Shown: positions 1 through 7,076 of the stretch, piece by piece
How positions within the stretch are numbered: the first letter of the stretch is position 1
Layout: each line of letters starts with the position of its first letter
Source of the DNA: Microbulbifer marinus
GTDB lineage: Bacteria; Pseudomonadota; Gammaproteobacteria; Pseudomonadales; Cellvibrionaceae
Direction: 5' to 3'
NCBI RefSeq assembly: GCF_900107725.1
Contig: NZ_FNQO01000001.1
Coordinates: forward strand, 1,356,458-1,420,457
DNA: 64,000 nt
Notes under the pieces: generated by a model
What the model was told of the DNA's origin: nothing
The model's input: the letters and a program-made list of their open reading frames with translations, nothing else
The model's database searches: none
Program-made: the position numbers and the translations under genes

Positions 1-210
1 CTTGCGCAGGTCGTCGCGCATCCAGTAGTAGTTGTCGATGCGCTCGTGGCCATGGATGGACATCTTGTGGGGAATTTTTTTGGCGACCGGTGGCGATGGA
101 ACCCCGCTCACTGTACTGGAAAGTTCGGCACCTTCGGTTTTAGCGGAATCCGACTTTCCACAGCCGGTTAATGCCAGTGCACCCAACAATGCGATGACCG
201 CAGTTTTCAT
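1..210 (-). CDS. Oligopeptidase B-like S9A serine peptidase, lipoprotein form (5' part only)
   Basis: Only the first 70 codons lie in the window; the rest runs off the left edge. The ATG at 208-210 is preceded by GGAGGA. The protein starts with a short lipoprotein signal (hydrophobic stretch, then LTGC, Cys at residue 17) and a low-complexity linker. It then reads [16 protein letters not shown], the conserved opening of the beta-propeller domain of oligopeptidase B and other S9A prolyl oligopeptidases. The family cleaves short peptides, in oligopeptidase B after basic residues. The catalytic Ser-Asp-His part is outside the window. The lipobox implies an envelope location, whereas E. coli PtrB is cytoplasmic. 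The family call is good; the precise specificity cannot be judged. Confidence 0.8.
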   Translation of the reverse strand, partial: MKTAVIALLGALALTGCGKSDSAKTEGAELSSTVSGVPSPPVAKKIPHKMSIHGHERIDNYYWMRDDLRK

Positions 211-444
211 AAGTCCTCCGTGGACAGTTATTGTGTTATTACCACGTTCGAGAGAATGCTAAAGCAGTTTGATGGCCGGTTCACTCGAAAGCCTGTTACA
301 GTCGCTTGCGAGTGACTTACCTCTTACGCTGGCTGCCTTGGTCGAGCTCGGCGCCTCGATCTCTGGCACTTGCCGAATTTCCCGGCCAAACACAGAGACC
401 AACCATACCTTTGAGCGTCTTACGGCAAGGGTCCGTGCGCTTCG

Positions 445-1821
445 TTATACGAGCAGAATCCAGCTCATTGCCGCGATAATCAGTGACGCCGCCACACTGA
501 GCACCGCCCCTTCCCGCACCATATCCTGCATGCGCACCTTGCCGGTACCGTAGGCAATCGCGTTGGGAGCGGTGGCCACCGGCAACATAAAGGCGCAGCT
601 GGCGCACATGGCCGCCGGGATCATCAGTACCATCGGATCGAAGCCGGCGGATTCGGCGGCCACGGCGAGGATCGGCATCAGCAGTGTCGCCGTGGCTGTG
701 TTGCTGGTGATTTCCGTCAGGAAAGTCACCGCCAGGCACAACAGCACCAGCATCAGCCACAGCGGCATCGCGGTGAGGAACGAAAGCCCGTTGCCGAGCA
801 TGTCGCTGAGGCCGGACGCGGCGAAGCCCTTGGCAATGGCGATGCCGCCGGCAAACAACAGCAGCATGCCCCAGGGGATGGTTTCCGCCGTCTGCCAATC
901 CAGCAGGCGCCCACCCTTGCCGTTCGGAACCAGAAACATCAACACCACTGCGCCGAGCGCCACGGTGCTGTCACCGGCAGCCTCGATGCCAAACCAGCCG
1001 CTCCAGCCGCCGAAGGGTTCGTTGCGGGTGATCCACGCCAGTATTGCGACACCAAACACCATCAGCGTACGGATCTCCTCCGTACGCCAGGCGCCGACGG
1101 CGGGCGGCTCGATGGATTTCTCCAGGCGGACGTTGCGTGTCAGCCACAAGGCCATGATCGGCAGTGTCACCAGCACGACCGGCACACCGATTTGCAGCCA
1201 GCCGAGGAAACTGAATTCCCGCCCGGTGACCTCCTCGTATATCCCCATGAAGATGACATTGGGTGGCGTGCCGATGGGGCTGCCCACACCACCGAGGCTG
1301 GCCGCGTAGGCGATGCCGAGGATCAGGGCAATGTTAAGCCGCTGGTTGTCGATGCGCGACAGAATCGCCAGCGCGATGGGCAGCATCATCAGTGTGGTGG
1401 CGGTATTGGAAATCCACATACTCAGCAGCCCGGCGGCCAGCATAAAGCCCAGTACCAGCCGGCGTCCGCTGGAAACACCCACCATTTTCAGCATGTACAG
1501 CGCCAGGCGCTCGTGCGCGCCGCTCTTCTCCAGCGCCTTAGACAGGATGAAGGCGCCCATCAGCAGCAGGATCACATGACTGCCAAGGGACGAGGCCACC
1601 AGTTTGTGATCGGCCACGCCGAACAGGGGCAGCAGCACAAAGGGCACCAGCGAGGTCGCAGGTATAGGCAGCGCTTCGGTGACCCACCAGATCACCGTCA
1701 GCAGCGTGATCGCCGACGTCACTGCGGCAGGATACGGCATACCCAGACCGCTCAAGAATAAATAAAAAGCTGCGGCCAATATCGGCCCGAGCACGATAAA
1801 GTGCTGCCGCGCTATCGCCAT
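445..1821 (-). CDS. DASS (SLC13) family sodium:dicarboxylate/anion symporter
   Basis: This 458-residue polytopic membrane protein has about a dozen hydrophobic segments and no signal peptide. It carries the two Ser-Asn-Thr signatures of the divalent anion:sodium symporter family, at residues 138-140 (ISNTATTLMMLP) and 373-375 (TSNTATATLLMP), one in each inverted repeat half, where sodium and carboxylate bind. The second half also carries the family-like MLPVATAPNAIAYG stretch. Family members import C4-dicarboxylates, citrate, sulfate or phosphate with sodium, and the exact substrate is not readable here. The length is normal for the family. It stands alone, upstream of and facing the same way as the peptidase gene at the left edge. 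Confidence 0.9.
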   Translation of the reverse strand: MAIARQHFIVLGPILAAAFYLFLSGLGMPYPAAVTSAITLLTVIWWVTEALPIPATSLVPFVLLPLFGVADHKLVASSLGSHVILLLMGAFILSKALEKSGAHERLALYMLKMVGVSSGRRLVLGFMLAAGLLSMWISNTATTLMMLPIALAILSRIDNQRLNIALILGIAYAASLGGVGSPIGTPPNVIFMGIYEEVTGREFSFLGWLQIGVPVVLVTLPIMALWLTRNVRLEKSIEPPAVGAWRTEEIRTLMVFGVAILAWITRNEPFGGWSGWFGIEAAGDSTVALGAVVLMFLVPNGKGGRLLDWQTAETIPWGMLLLFAGGIAIAKGFAASGLSDMLGNGLSFLTAMPLWLMLVLLCLAVTFLTEITSNTATATLLMPILAVAAESAGFDPMVLMIPAAMCASCAFMLPVATAPNAIAYGTGKVRMQDMVREGAVLSVAASLIIAAMSWILLV

Positions 1822-2049
1822 GTTCGGATTCCCCCAAGAAAGTCTGTCTCGCCTTCGCTGGCTGCTTATAATTTGAGTTCTGCTTGTCGGGCCGGCGTTA
1901 TGGCCATGATCGAATCGGTATCCAGCCCGTTTAGCGACATAGGATACCGGTATTCGGCACTTTTTTGCCGCCTATCCATACTTCAACAGTGCCGGAGCTA
2001 TGATTGATAGAGGCCTTCGGCGTTATTTCCACATCTCAGGAAGCAATCG

Positions 2050-2676
2050 ATGATAGTTATTCGCTCAGCCCGCTTTCCGGCTTCGCTCGCCCTGCTGCTG
2101 ACTTGCATCGGTTGGATCGCCAGCTGTTCTGCGCGGAATGAGGGGCCTTCTTACTCGTGTGAGCGCATTGAGGCAGGCAGCATCGAGGCCATGATCTGCG
2201 ACGATACCGAACTGGCCGCCCTCGACCGCAAGCTCGCCGATGTCTATGCGGCGGCAACCGAGAAGGCGGTCAACGAGCGGCCGCCGCTGTTGAAGGCGGA
2301 ACAGCGCGGCTGGATCAAGGGGCGCAACGAGTGCTGGAAGAGCGACGACAAGAGAAGCTGTGTCGCAGACGAGTACCGGCGCAGAATCGCCGAACTGCAG
2401 GCGCGCTACCGTCTGGTGGCGGCAACGGGGCCGGTAACTTATGTCTGCGACGGCAACCCGGCCAATGAAGTCGTAGCCACCTATTTCCAGACCGAGCCGC
2501 CAACATTGATAGCTGAGCGCGGCGATAGCGTCTCGCTGATGTTTCTGCAGCCCAGCGCCAGTGGTACCAAATACCAGGGCCGCAACGAAAGCCTGTGGGA
2601 ACACCAGGGGGAAGCCCGAATTACTTGGGGCTACGGCGCAAAGGAATTGCGCTGCAAGCAATCCTCGTCACGATAA
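2050..2676 (+). CDS. Two-domain lysozyme-inhibitor-like lipoprotein (LprI_N + MliC)
   Basis: The ATG is preceded by AGGAAG. The 208-residue protein has an N-terminal hydrophobic signal ending in IASC (Cys 26), a plausible lipobox. Residues about 35-115 resemble the LprI N-terminal (DUF1311) domain: a conserved Cys pattern around YSCE and MICDD, then an LxxLDRKLADVY helix, an EQRGWIKGRNECW helix and a CVADEYRRRIAEL helix. Residues about 125-205 resemble the MliC/PliC fold: YVCDGN, a TYFQTEPPTL-like strand, and a terminal WGYGAKELRC strand. MliC proteins inhibit c-type lysozymes at the outer membrane, and LprI has been reported to inhibit lysozyme in mycobacteria. The combined protein would protect peptidoglycan. 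It has no operon partner. Confidence 0.85.
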   Translation: MIVIRSARFPASLALLLTCIGWIASCSARNEGPSYSCERIEAGSIEAMICDDTELAALDRKLADVYAAATEKAVNERPPLLKAEQRGWIKGRNECWKSDDKRSCVADEYRRRIAELQARYRLVAATGPVTYVCDGNPANEVVATYFQTEPPTLIAERGDSVSLMFLQPSASGTKYQGRNESLWEHQGEARITWGYGAKELRCKQSSSR

Positions 2677-2868
2677 TTTTCTCGCCGTCGCCAGCCCCGT
2701 TTGCTGTCACGAGGCGCAGTTCAGCAGCTGTAACGCAATCTCAACGATTTCAGCCAAAGCGTTGCCGATCATTTTTTGACCACCTCCCCGTCTACCTCTG
2801 TACATCTCACTGCCAATCGGCAAACTATAGCCTTCGACAGCAAGACGCCCGCGGGGCCGAACGGATTC

Positions 2869-3456
2869 ATGAGCACTATCCCCAACACGATCGAAGTCCT
2901 GGACAAGCTCCGCTGGAACGCCCACCTGTGCAAGCACAGCCACTTCCGCGCTTCCATGAAGGGGCGCAATATGCACGTGCTGTGCGGCGTGCCGATCGTG
3001 GTGATCAACCTGTTTCTCGGCTCGCTGTTCTTCTCCCTGATCAATGCCGAGCTGCCAGACTGGACCAAGTGGGCCGGCGCCGCGCTGGCACTGCTTACCG
3101 CCCTGCTCGGCGGCGTGCAGACATTTTTCAATTTCAAGAAAAACTACGAAGGCCACCGCGAGGTAGGCAATGAGTATCTGGCCATAGCCCGCGAGTGCGA
3201 GCGGCTGATCGCACTCTACTTCGACGGCATCCTCGATCTGGAACACCTGTCCACCAAGATCTCCGAGCTGAACGCGCGCTACAGTGACATTAACCAGCGC
3301 GCCGAGGAATATATCGTCTCGGACAAGGTCTATCGCGAGGCCCTGCGGGTGCAGAACCAGAAGGCGGAGCGTGAGCCCTCACTGGTGGAACAGATGCGGC
3401 AGCGGACGGCGAAACAAGGCGTTTCCACTGCGCCCGGCCCGGTGGCGACGGTTTAG
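2869..3456 (+). CDS. SLATT-domain two-TM membrane protein, orphan
   Basis: The frame is open from a TTG at 2776. The ATG at 2869 is chosen because the upstream extension is low in conserved character and lacks a ribosome site, although the ATG also has a poor Shine-Dalgarno. The 195-residue product has two transmembrane segments (about residues 31-54 and 61-81). These are followed by a long helical tail starting FFNFKKNYEGHREVGNEYLAIARECERLIA, read here in pieces as KKNYEGHREVGNEY and IARECERLIA. This is the signature of the SLATT domain, which is predicted to form pores as the effector of SMODS/SLOG nucleotide-signalled defence systems. No nucleotidyltransferase or SLOG gene adjoins it, so it may be a stand-alone SLATT with an unknown trigger. 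It shares its strand with the next gene. Confidence 0.7.
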   Translation: MSTIPNTIEVLDKLRWNAHLCKHSHFRASMKGRNMHVLCGVPIVVINLFLGSLFFSLINAELPDWTKWAGAALALLTALLGGVQTFFNFKKNYEGHREVGNEYLAIARECERLIALYFDGILDLEHLSTKISELNARYSDINQRAEEYIVSDKVYREALRVQNQKAEREPSLVEQMRQRTAKQGVSTAPGPVATV

Positions 3457-3496
3457 CAACTGCCCTACTTCGACGGAACAGCGGCCGATAACAATT

Positions 3497-4018
3497 ATGC
3501 AGAAGGATCACAGTGCACACAGGCCGTCATCCCAGCATTACCCGCTATGTTACCTGGCCATTGATATCCGCACGCCGACCAATGTCGGCGGCCTGTTTCG
3601 AATCGCAGATGCGCTGGCCATCGAGAAAATCTATCTCGCCGGCAACTCCCTGACACCGCCCAACTCCAAGCTCAGGAAAATCTCCAGGTCGACGGAAAAG
3701 CACGTCGCCTACGCCTACAAGGAAAATGCGCTGGAGACGGCGCGCCACTTGAAAAGTCTCGGTTACAGACTGGTTTGCCTGGAAATAACGTCCAGCAGTA
3801 TCGAGCTGGATCAGCTCAGCGTTGGTGCGCAAGACAGGATTTGCCTGGTACTCGGCTCAGAGAAGGACGGGATACCTCACGAATTACTGGCGCTGGCCGA
3901 TGCCACTGTGCACATTCCGATGTACGGCACCAACTCTTCCATGAACGTAGCGGCGGCATGCGCTATTGCCACCTACGACATCACCGGCAAGCTGCGCCGC
4001 GCAGGGGTGCAGCTGTAG
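3497..4018 (+). CDS. SpoU/TrmH-family RNA 2'-O-methyltransferase
   Basis: The frame is open from 3284, but homology starts near YPLCYLAIDIRTPTNVGG, so the ATG at 3497 is chosen; it gives 173 residues. The three SPOUT motifs are present: motif 1 RTPTNVGGLFRIADAL with its conserved Asn and Arg, motif 2 LVLGSEKDGIPHELL, and motif 3 IPMYGTNSSMNVAAACAIA. These residues form the trefoil knot that binds S-adenosylmethionine and the catalytic Arg. Family members methylate ribose 2'-OH in tRNA or rRNA. The small size, with no N-terminal RNA-binding extension, resembles minimal TrmL/TrmH-like proteins. The exact target nucleotide is unknown. The gap to the SLATT gene is only about 40 bases. Confidence 0.88.
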   Translation: MQKDHSAHRPSSQHYPLCYLAIDIRTPTNVGGLFRIADALAIEKIYLAGNSLTPPNSKLRKISRSTEKHVAYAYKENALETARHLKSLGYRLVCLEITSSSIELDQLSVGAQDRICLVLGSEKDGIPHELLALADATVHIPMYGTNSSMNVAAACAIATYDITGKLRRAGVQL

Positions 4019-4071
4019 CCTATTGTCGAATTGGCTGCTCTCGGCTGTTCAGGCGCGTACCCGGCAGTGCC

Positions 4072-4950
4072 CTATTCCGGTACCTGCACCTGTTTATTGC
4101 TGTCATGCGCGGTATCCGGGTCGGCACCGAAGCGGTGGTCGCGGTTGAGGCTGTCGATCGCCGCAATGTCCTCCTCGCTTAGCTCAAAACCCGTCAGCAG
4201 GAAGTTGGCCCTGATGTGATCGAGGCTTTCCGCCTTGGGAATCACGATGCGGTGCTGCTGGATATTCCATTTGAGAATAATCTGCCCCGCACTCACCCCG
4301 TGCTTCTCCGCCAGCTCGACGATGACCGGATCGGTAATCGGCTTGTCTTTGGTCTCCACACCACTCCAGCTACCGGATCCCAGCGGCGACCAACAGGCGA
4401 CGGCAATCTTGTGGAACTTGCAGTACTCCACCATTTCCTTCTGGGTGAGATAGGGATGTAGCTCTATCTGGTTACAGGTCGGTTTGACCTCAGCAAAAGT
4501 GGCGATCTGCTCGATATCGGATTTGCGGAAATTCGACAGCCCCAGGGCACGCACCTTTTTTTCCTCGTACAGCTTCTCCATCGCCTGCCAGGTTTCCCGC
4601 GTATACGCCGGCACCGGCCAGTGAACCAGGTAGAGATCCAGGTAGTCCAATTCCAGCCGCTCCAGGCTGCGTGCGAACGCGGCCGCTGTCTCCTTGCCCT
4701 GCTCCGTGTCCCAGACCTTGCTGGTGATGAAGAGCTCCTGCCGTGGCAGCCCTGAATCCTTGATGGCGCGACCCAGCGCGCGCTCATTGCCGTACACCGA
4801 TGCAGTATCGAAATGCCGGTAACCGATGGACATCGCCTTCAGAATGGTTTCGGTGACATAACCATTATCTTGCTGCCATTCGCCGATAGCTGCGGTACCG
4901 AAACCCAGCTCAGGGATCTCTACTCCGTTATTGAGCGTCACGGTAGTCAT
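4072..4950 (-). CDS. Aldo/keto reductase
   Basis: This 292-residue single-domain TIM-barrel NAD(P)H oxidoreductase has the complete catalytic tetrad: Asp48 and Tyr53 in RHFDTASVYGNE, Lys78 in FITSKVWD, and His110 in LYLVHWPV. The cofactor-binding region IPKAESLDHIRAN is present near residue 240. AKRs reduce aldehydes and ketones to alcohols, and the closest readable subgroup is the bacterial 2,5-diketo-gluconate reductase/YvgN type. The substrate is not evident from neighbours: the gene converges on the SpoU gene and diverges from xdhC. The C-terminus (HDSNKQVQVPE) is short and polar. Confidence 0.93.
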   Translation of the reverse strand: MTTVTLNNGVEIPELGFGTAAIGEWQQDNGYVTETILKAMSIGYRHFDTASVYGNERALGRAIKDSGLPRQELFITSKVWDTEQGKETAAAFARSLERLELDYLDLYLVHWPVPAYTRETWQAMEKLYEEKKVRALGLSNFRKSDIEQIATFAEVKPTCNQIELHPYLTQKEMVEYCKFHKIAVACWSPLGSGSWSGVETKDKPITDPVIVELAEKHGVSAGQIILKWNIQQHRIVIPKAESLDHIRANFLLTGFELSEEDIAAIDSLNRDHRFGADPDTAHDSNKQVQVPE

Positions 4951-5215
4951 CGCGTCTCTTTGCCTCAGTGAAGTAACTGAAAAATGGCGCCGACAACGGG
5001 CGCTTCTGTAATCGGGATTTGCGGATCAGTGTAGGGCAGCCGGTCGGCCAGCGGTAGGCGCAGGAGTGGGAAGGCGCCAGCGAAATAGTCAGCTCCGCAG
5101 GCATAATCAACCGGCCCTGGCACTCCTTGCTTCAGACAAAAAAACGCGCCGGCAGAAACCGGGTAGCTACGCTAGTATTTCGACGATTCCAACGATAAAA
5201 ACTGGGCGCGCCCGT

Positions 5216-6244
5216 ATGGCCAATCAACTCCCTGCATTACTCGAACTTTGGCACCGGAACAGGAACAACCGCAGCTGGGTGCTGGGCACCGTCTATAAAA
5301 CTGTCGGCCCCTGCTATCGCAAGGCGGGCGCGATGATGCTGTTTGACGACCTCGGCAAATACCATGGTCTGTTGAGCGGCGGCTGCCTGGAAGCGGATAT
5401 CCAGCGCCATGCACAACGAGTCTTTCACTCGGGCCGCTCAAAAACCATCTGTTACGACGGCGGCGACGAGGACGACTTTGCCTTCCAGTTGGGCATCGGT
5501 TGTGGCGGCACTGTTCACATACTATTGCAGCCGTTGCTGCCGGAAAACGACTACTTGCACCTGGCAACGCTGAGGGCACGACTTCTACAGCGCCAGACCT
5601 GCCACTATCTGCAGAAAATTCCGGTGATGGGTGAGAGTCTGGCACGGGTATCCGTATGCAAGTTTGAATCGGTGCGGGCCCGCGCGCGGCTGATTGAACA
5701 CGAGAATGGCATGTGGCTACAGACTCCGATCTCTCCACCGCCGCATATTTTGATCGTGGGGGCTGGAGTAGACGCACGCCCGATGGCACAACTGTTCCGT
5801 TACCAGGGATGGAAAGTAAGTCTGTGCGATCCCCGCCCGGTCAATGGCCGCGAGGCTTATTTTCCCGGCTGCAGATGCTATCGCTGCCACCCGGACAAAC
5901 TCTCGCAGCTACAAAATTTGTCAACTTTCGACGCCGCCGTGGTAATGAGTCACAACCTGCACCTGGATGCGGCGGCGTTGCGGTCACTGCGCCGCCTGCC
6001 GCTCCGCTACCTGGGATTACTCGGACCAGTGAGCCGGCGAGACAGGGTATTGCAACTGGCTGGCCTGCGGATGGAAGAGTTGTCGACTCAGCTGCACGCA
6101 CCTATCGGTCTGAATCTGGGAGGGGAATTGCCGGAGAGTATTGCGCTCGCGGCCTGTGCGGAAATACACGCAGTTCTACATGGAGCCGACGGGCTCAGAC
6201 TGAGGCCCGCCGGTGGAAGAGTAATTACGGAATACGAAATCTGA
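5216..6244 (+). CDS. xdhC: XdhC/CoxI-family protein
   Basis: The ATG at 5216 gives 342 residues; an upstream in-frame extension to 5066 has no conserved features. The N-terminal XdhC/CoxI domain shows VLGTVYKTVGPCYRKAGAMM and LSGGCLEADIQ. The C-terminal Rossmann domain shows ILIVGAGVDARPMAQLFR (GxGxxxRP) and ends in the IALAACAEIHAVLHG helix. XdhC proteins bind and mature the molybdenum cofactor before insertion into xanthine dehydrogenase-family enzymes. No xdhA/xdhB or other molybdo-enzyme gene is in the window, so the client enzyme must be elsewhere or the protein may serve another molybdo-hydroxylase. Confidence 0.87.
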   Translation: MANQLPALLELWHRNRNNRSWVLGTVYKTVGPCYRKAGAMMLFDDLGKYHGLLSGGCLEADIQRHAQRVFHSGRSKTICYDGGDEDDFAFQLGIGCGGTVHILLQPLLPENDYLHLATLRARLLQRQTCHYLQKIPVMGESLARVSVCKFESVRARARLIEHENGMWLQTPISPPPHILIVGAGVDARPMAQLFRYQGWKVSLCDPRPVNGREAYFPGCRCYRCHPDKLSQLQNLSTFDAAVVMSHNLHLDAAALRSLRRLPLRYLGLLGPVSRRDRVLQLAGLRMEELSTQLHAPIGLNLGGELPESIALAACAEIHAVLHGADGLRLRPAGGRVITEYEI

Positions 6245-6272
6245 TATTGGCAACGGCCGTCATTTTTTATGG

Positions 6273-6596
6273 CTACTTGGGCGGCAGCGAGCCCGCAAAT
6301 TCAGCGCCGCGATTGACCCACTCATCCAGGTCTGCGGCCACCGCATCCTCCTCCACATACACCATGCCCTTCAGCGGGCGGCCGGTGAAATCCATCGGCC
6401 TGGTGTAGCGCTCGGCCAGCGCCTCCTGGTAGTTGTCGGGTCCGACACGCACCATCAGCTCCTCGCCGACGACGCCGCAGGCCATGTTGCCGTTCAGCAT
6501 GAATGCCAGTCCGCCGAACATCTGCTTTTCCGTCAGGCCATCGTTGTCTTGCAGCAGTTCGCGCACTTTTTCTGCCAGCTCTTCGTTGTATACCAT
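6273..6596 (-). CDS. TfoX N-terminal domain protein
   Basis: The start is set at ATG 6594-6596, preceded by AAGGAG; a longer open frame overlaps the neighbour. The 107-residue product is a single TfoX/Sxy N-terminal domain: an LAEKVRELL helix, then the diagnostic KQMFGGLAFMLNGNMACG, then RPMDFTGRPLKGMVYVEED. Full-length TfoX/Sxy regulators of competence carry an additional C-terminal domain that is absent here. Stand-alone N-domains are widespread and uncharacterised. It lies 10 bases downstream of the DUF1801 gene on the same strand, likely in one transcript. Confidence 0.88.
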   Translation of the reverse strand: MVYNEELAEKVRELLQDNDGLTEKQMFGGLAFMLNGNMACGVVGEELMVRVGPDNYQEALAERYTRPMDFTGRPLKGMVYVEEDAVAADLDEWVNRGAEFAGSLPPK

Positions 6597-6606
6597 AACA
6601 ATCTCC

Positions 6607-6939
6607 TTAGTGACCCTTACTGAACGCGGAACACAGTAGCGACGGCGGATCTGCCCCGGCGATGTCATCGCTGTCGCGAATATTCAGGCTGCCGGTACCT
6701 CGCTTAATCTTGGGATGGATATGTTCCCGGGCGCAGGTATACAGGGAGACATAGTTTTTCTGGCTGGCCACGGCGACCCAGCCGTTGTCCAGTTCGTAGG
6801 TGGGTATCTTGTATTTGGATGAAAGCCGCGCCTGGGGAAAATGTTTGACGATAAACTGGTGCAGTGCCTGTATCCGCTCGCTGCGCTGCGGAGGGAGCAA
6901 GCTGGTATATTCGGCAACTAATTCCGGAACCTGCACCAT
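6607..6939 (-). CDS. DUF1801 (YdhG-like) domain protein
   Basis: This 110-residue protein has the DUF1801 pattern: an N-terminal helix with RSERIQALHQFIVKHFP, then KYKIPTYELDNGWVAVASQKNYVSLYTC, where an aromatic-rich strand precedes a short helix, and a C-terminal GTGSLNIRDSDDI. The fold is related to frataxin-like/YdhG proteins; the function is unknown, although some members have been called iron chaperones. The start ATG is at 6937-6939. It is the first gene of a two-gene minus-strand unit with the TfoX-N gene. Confidence 0.82.
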   Translation of the reverse strand: MVQVPELVAEYTSLLPPQRSERIQALHQFIVKHFPQARLSSKYKIPTYELDNGWVAVASQKNYVSLYTCAREHIHPKIKRGTGSLNIRDSDDIAGADPPSLLCSAFSKGH

Positions 6940-7026
6940 ACTTGAAAAGTTATTGTGAGTAACTTTTTAAGTGTAGCAGGAAATATCAGTTTTGCCGGCT
7001 CGACAGAAAATAGTAGACCACAAAAC

Positions 7027-7059
7027 AAAAAGCCCGCTCGAATGAGCGGGCTTTTTTTT
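7027..7059 (-). terminator. Rho-independent terminator of purL
   Basis: AAAAAGCCCGCTC, a GAAT loop and GAGCGGGCTTTTT form a perfect 13-bp stem followed by further T residues. It lies just downstream of the purL stop on the minus strand. The A-run and T-run make it potentially bidirectional. Confidence 0.93.
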
Positions 7060-7076
7060 CACGCAGTGCGGTCGGT

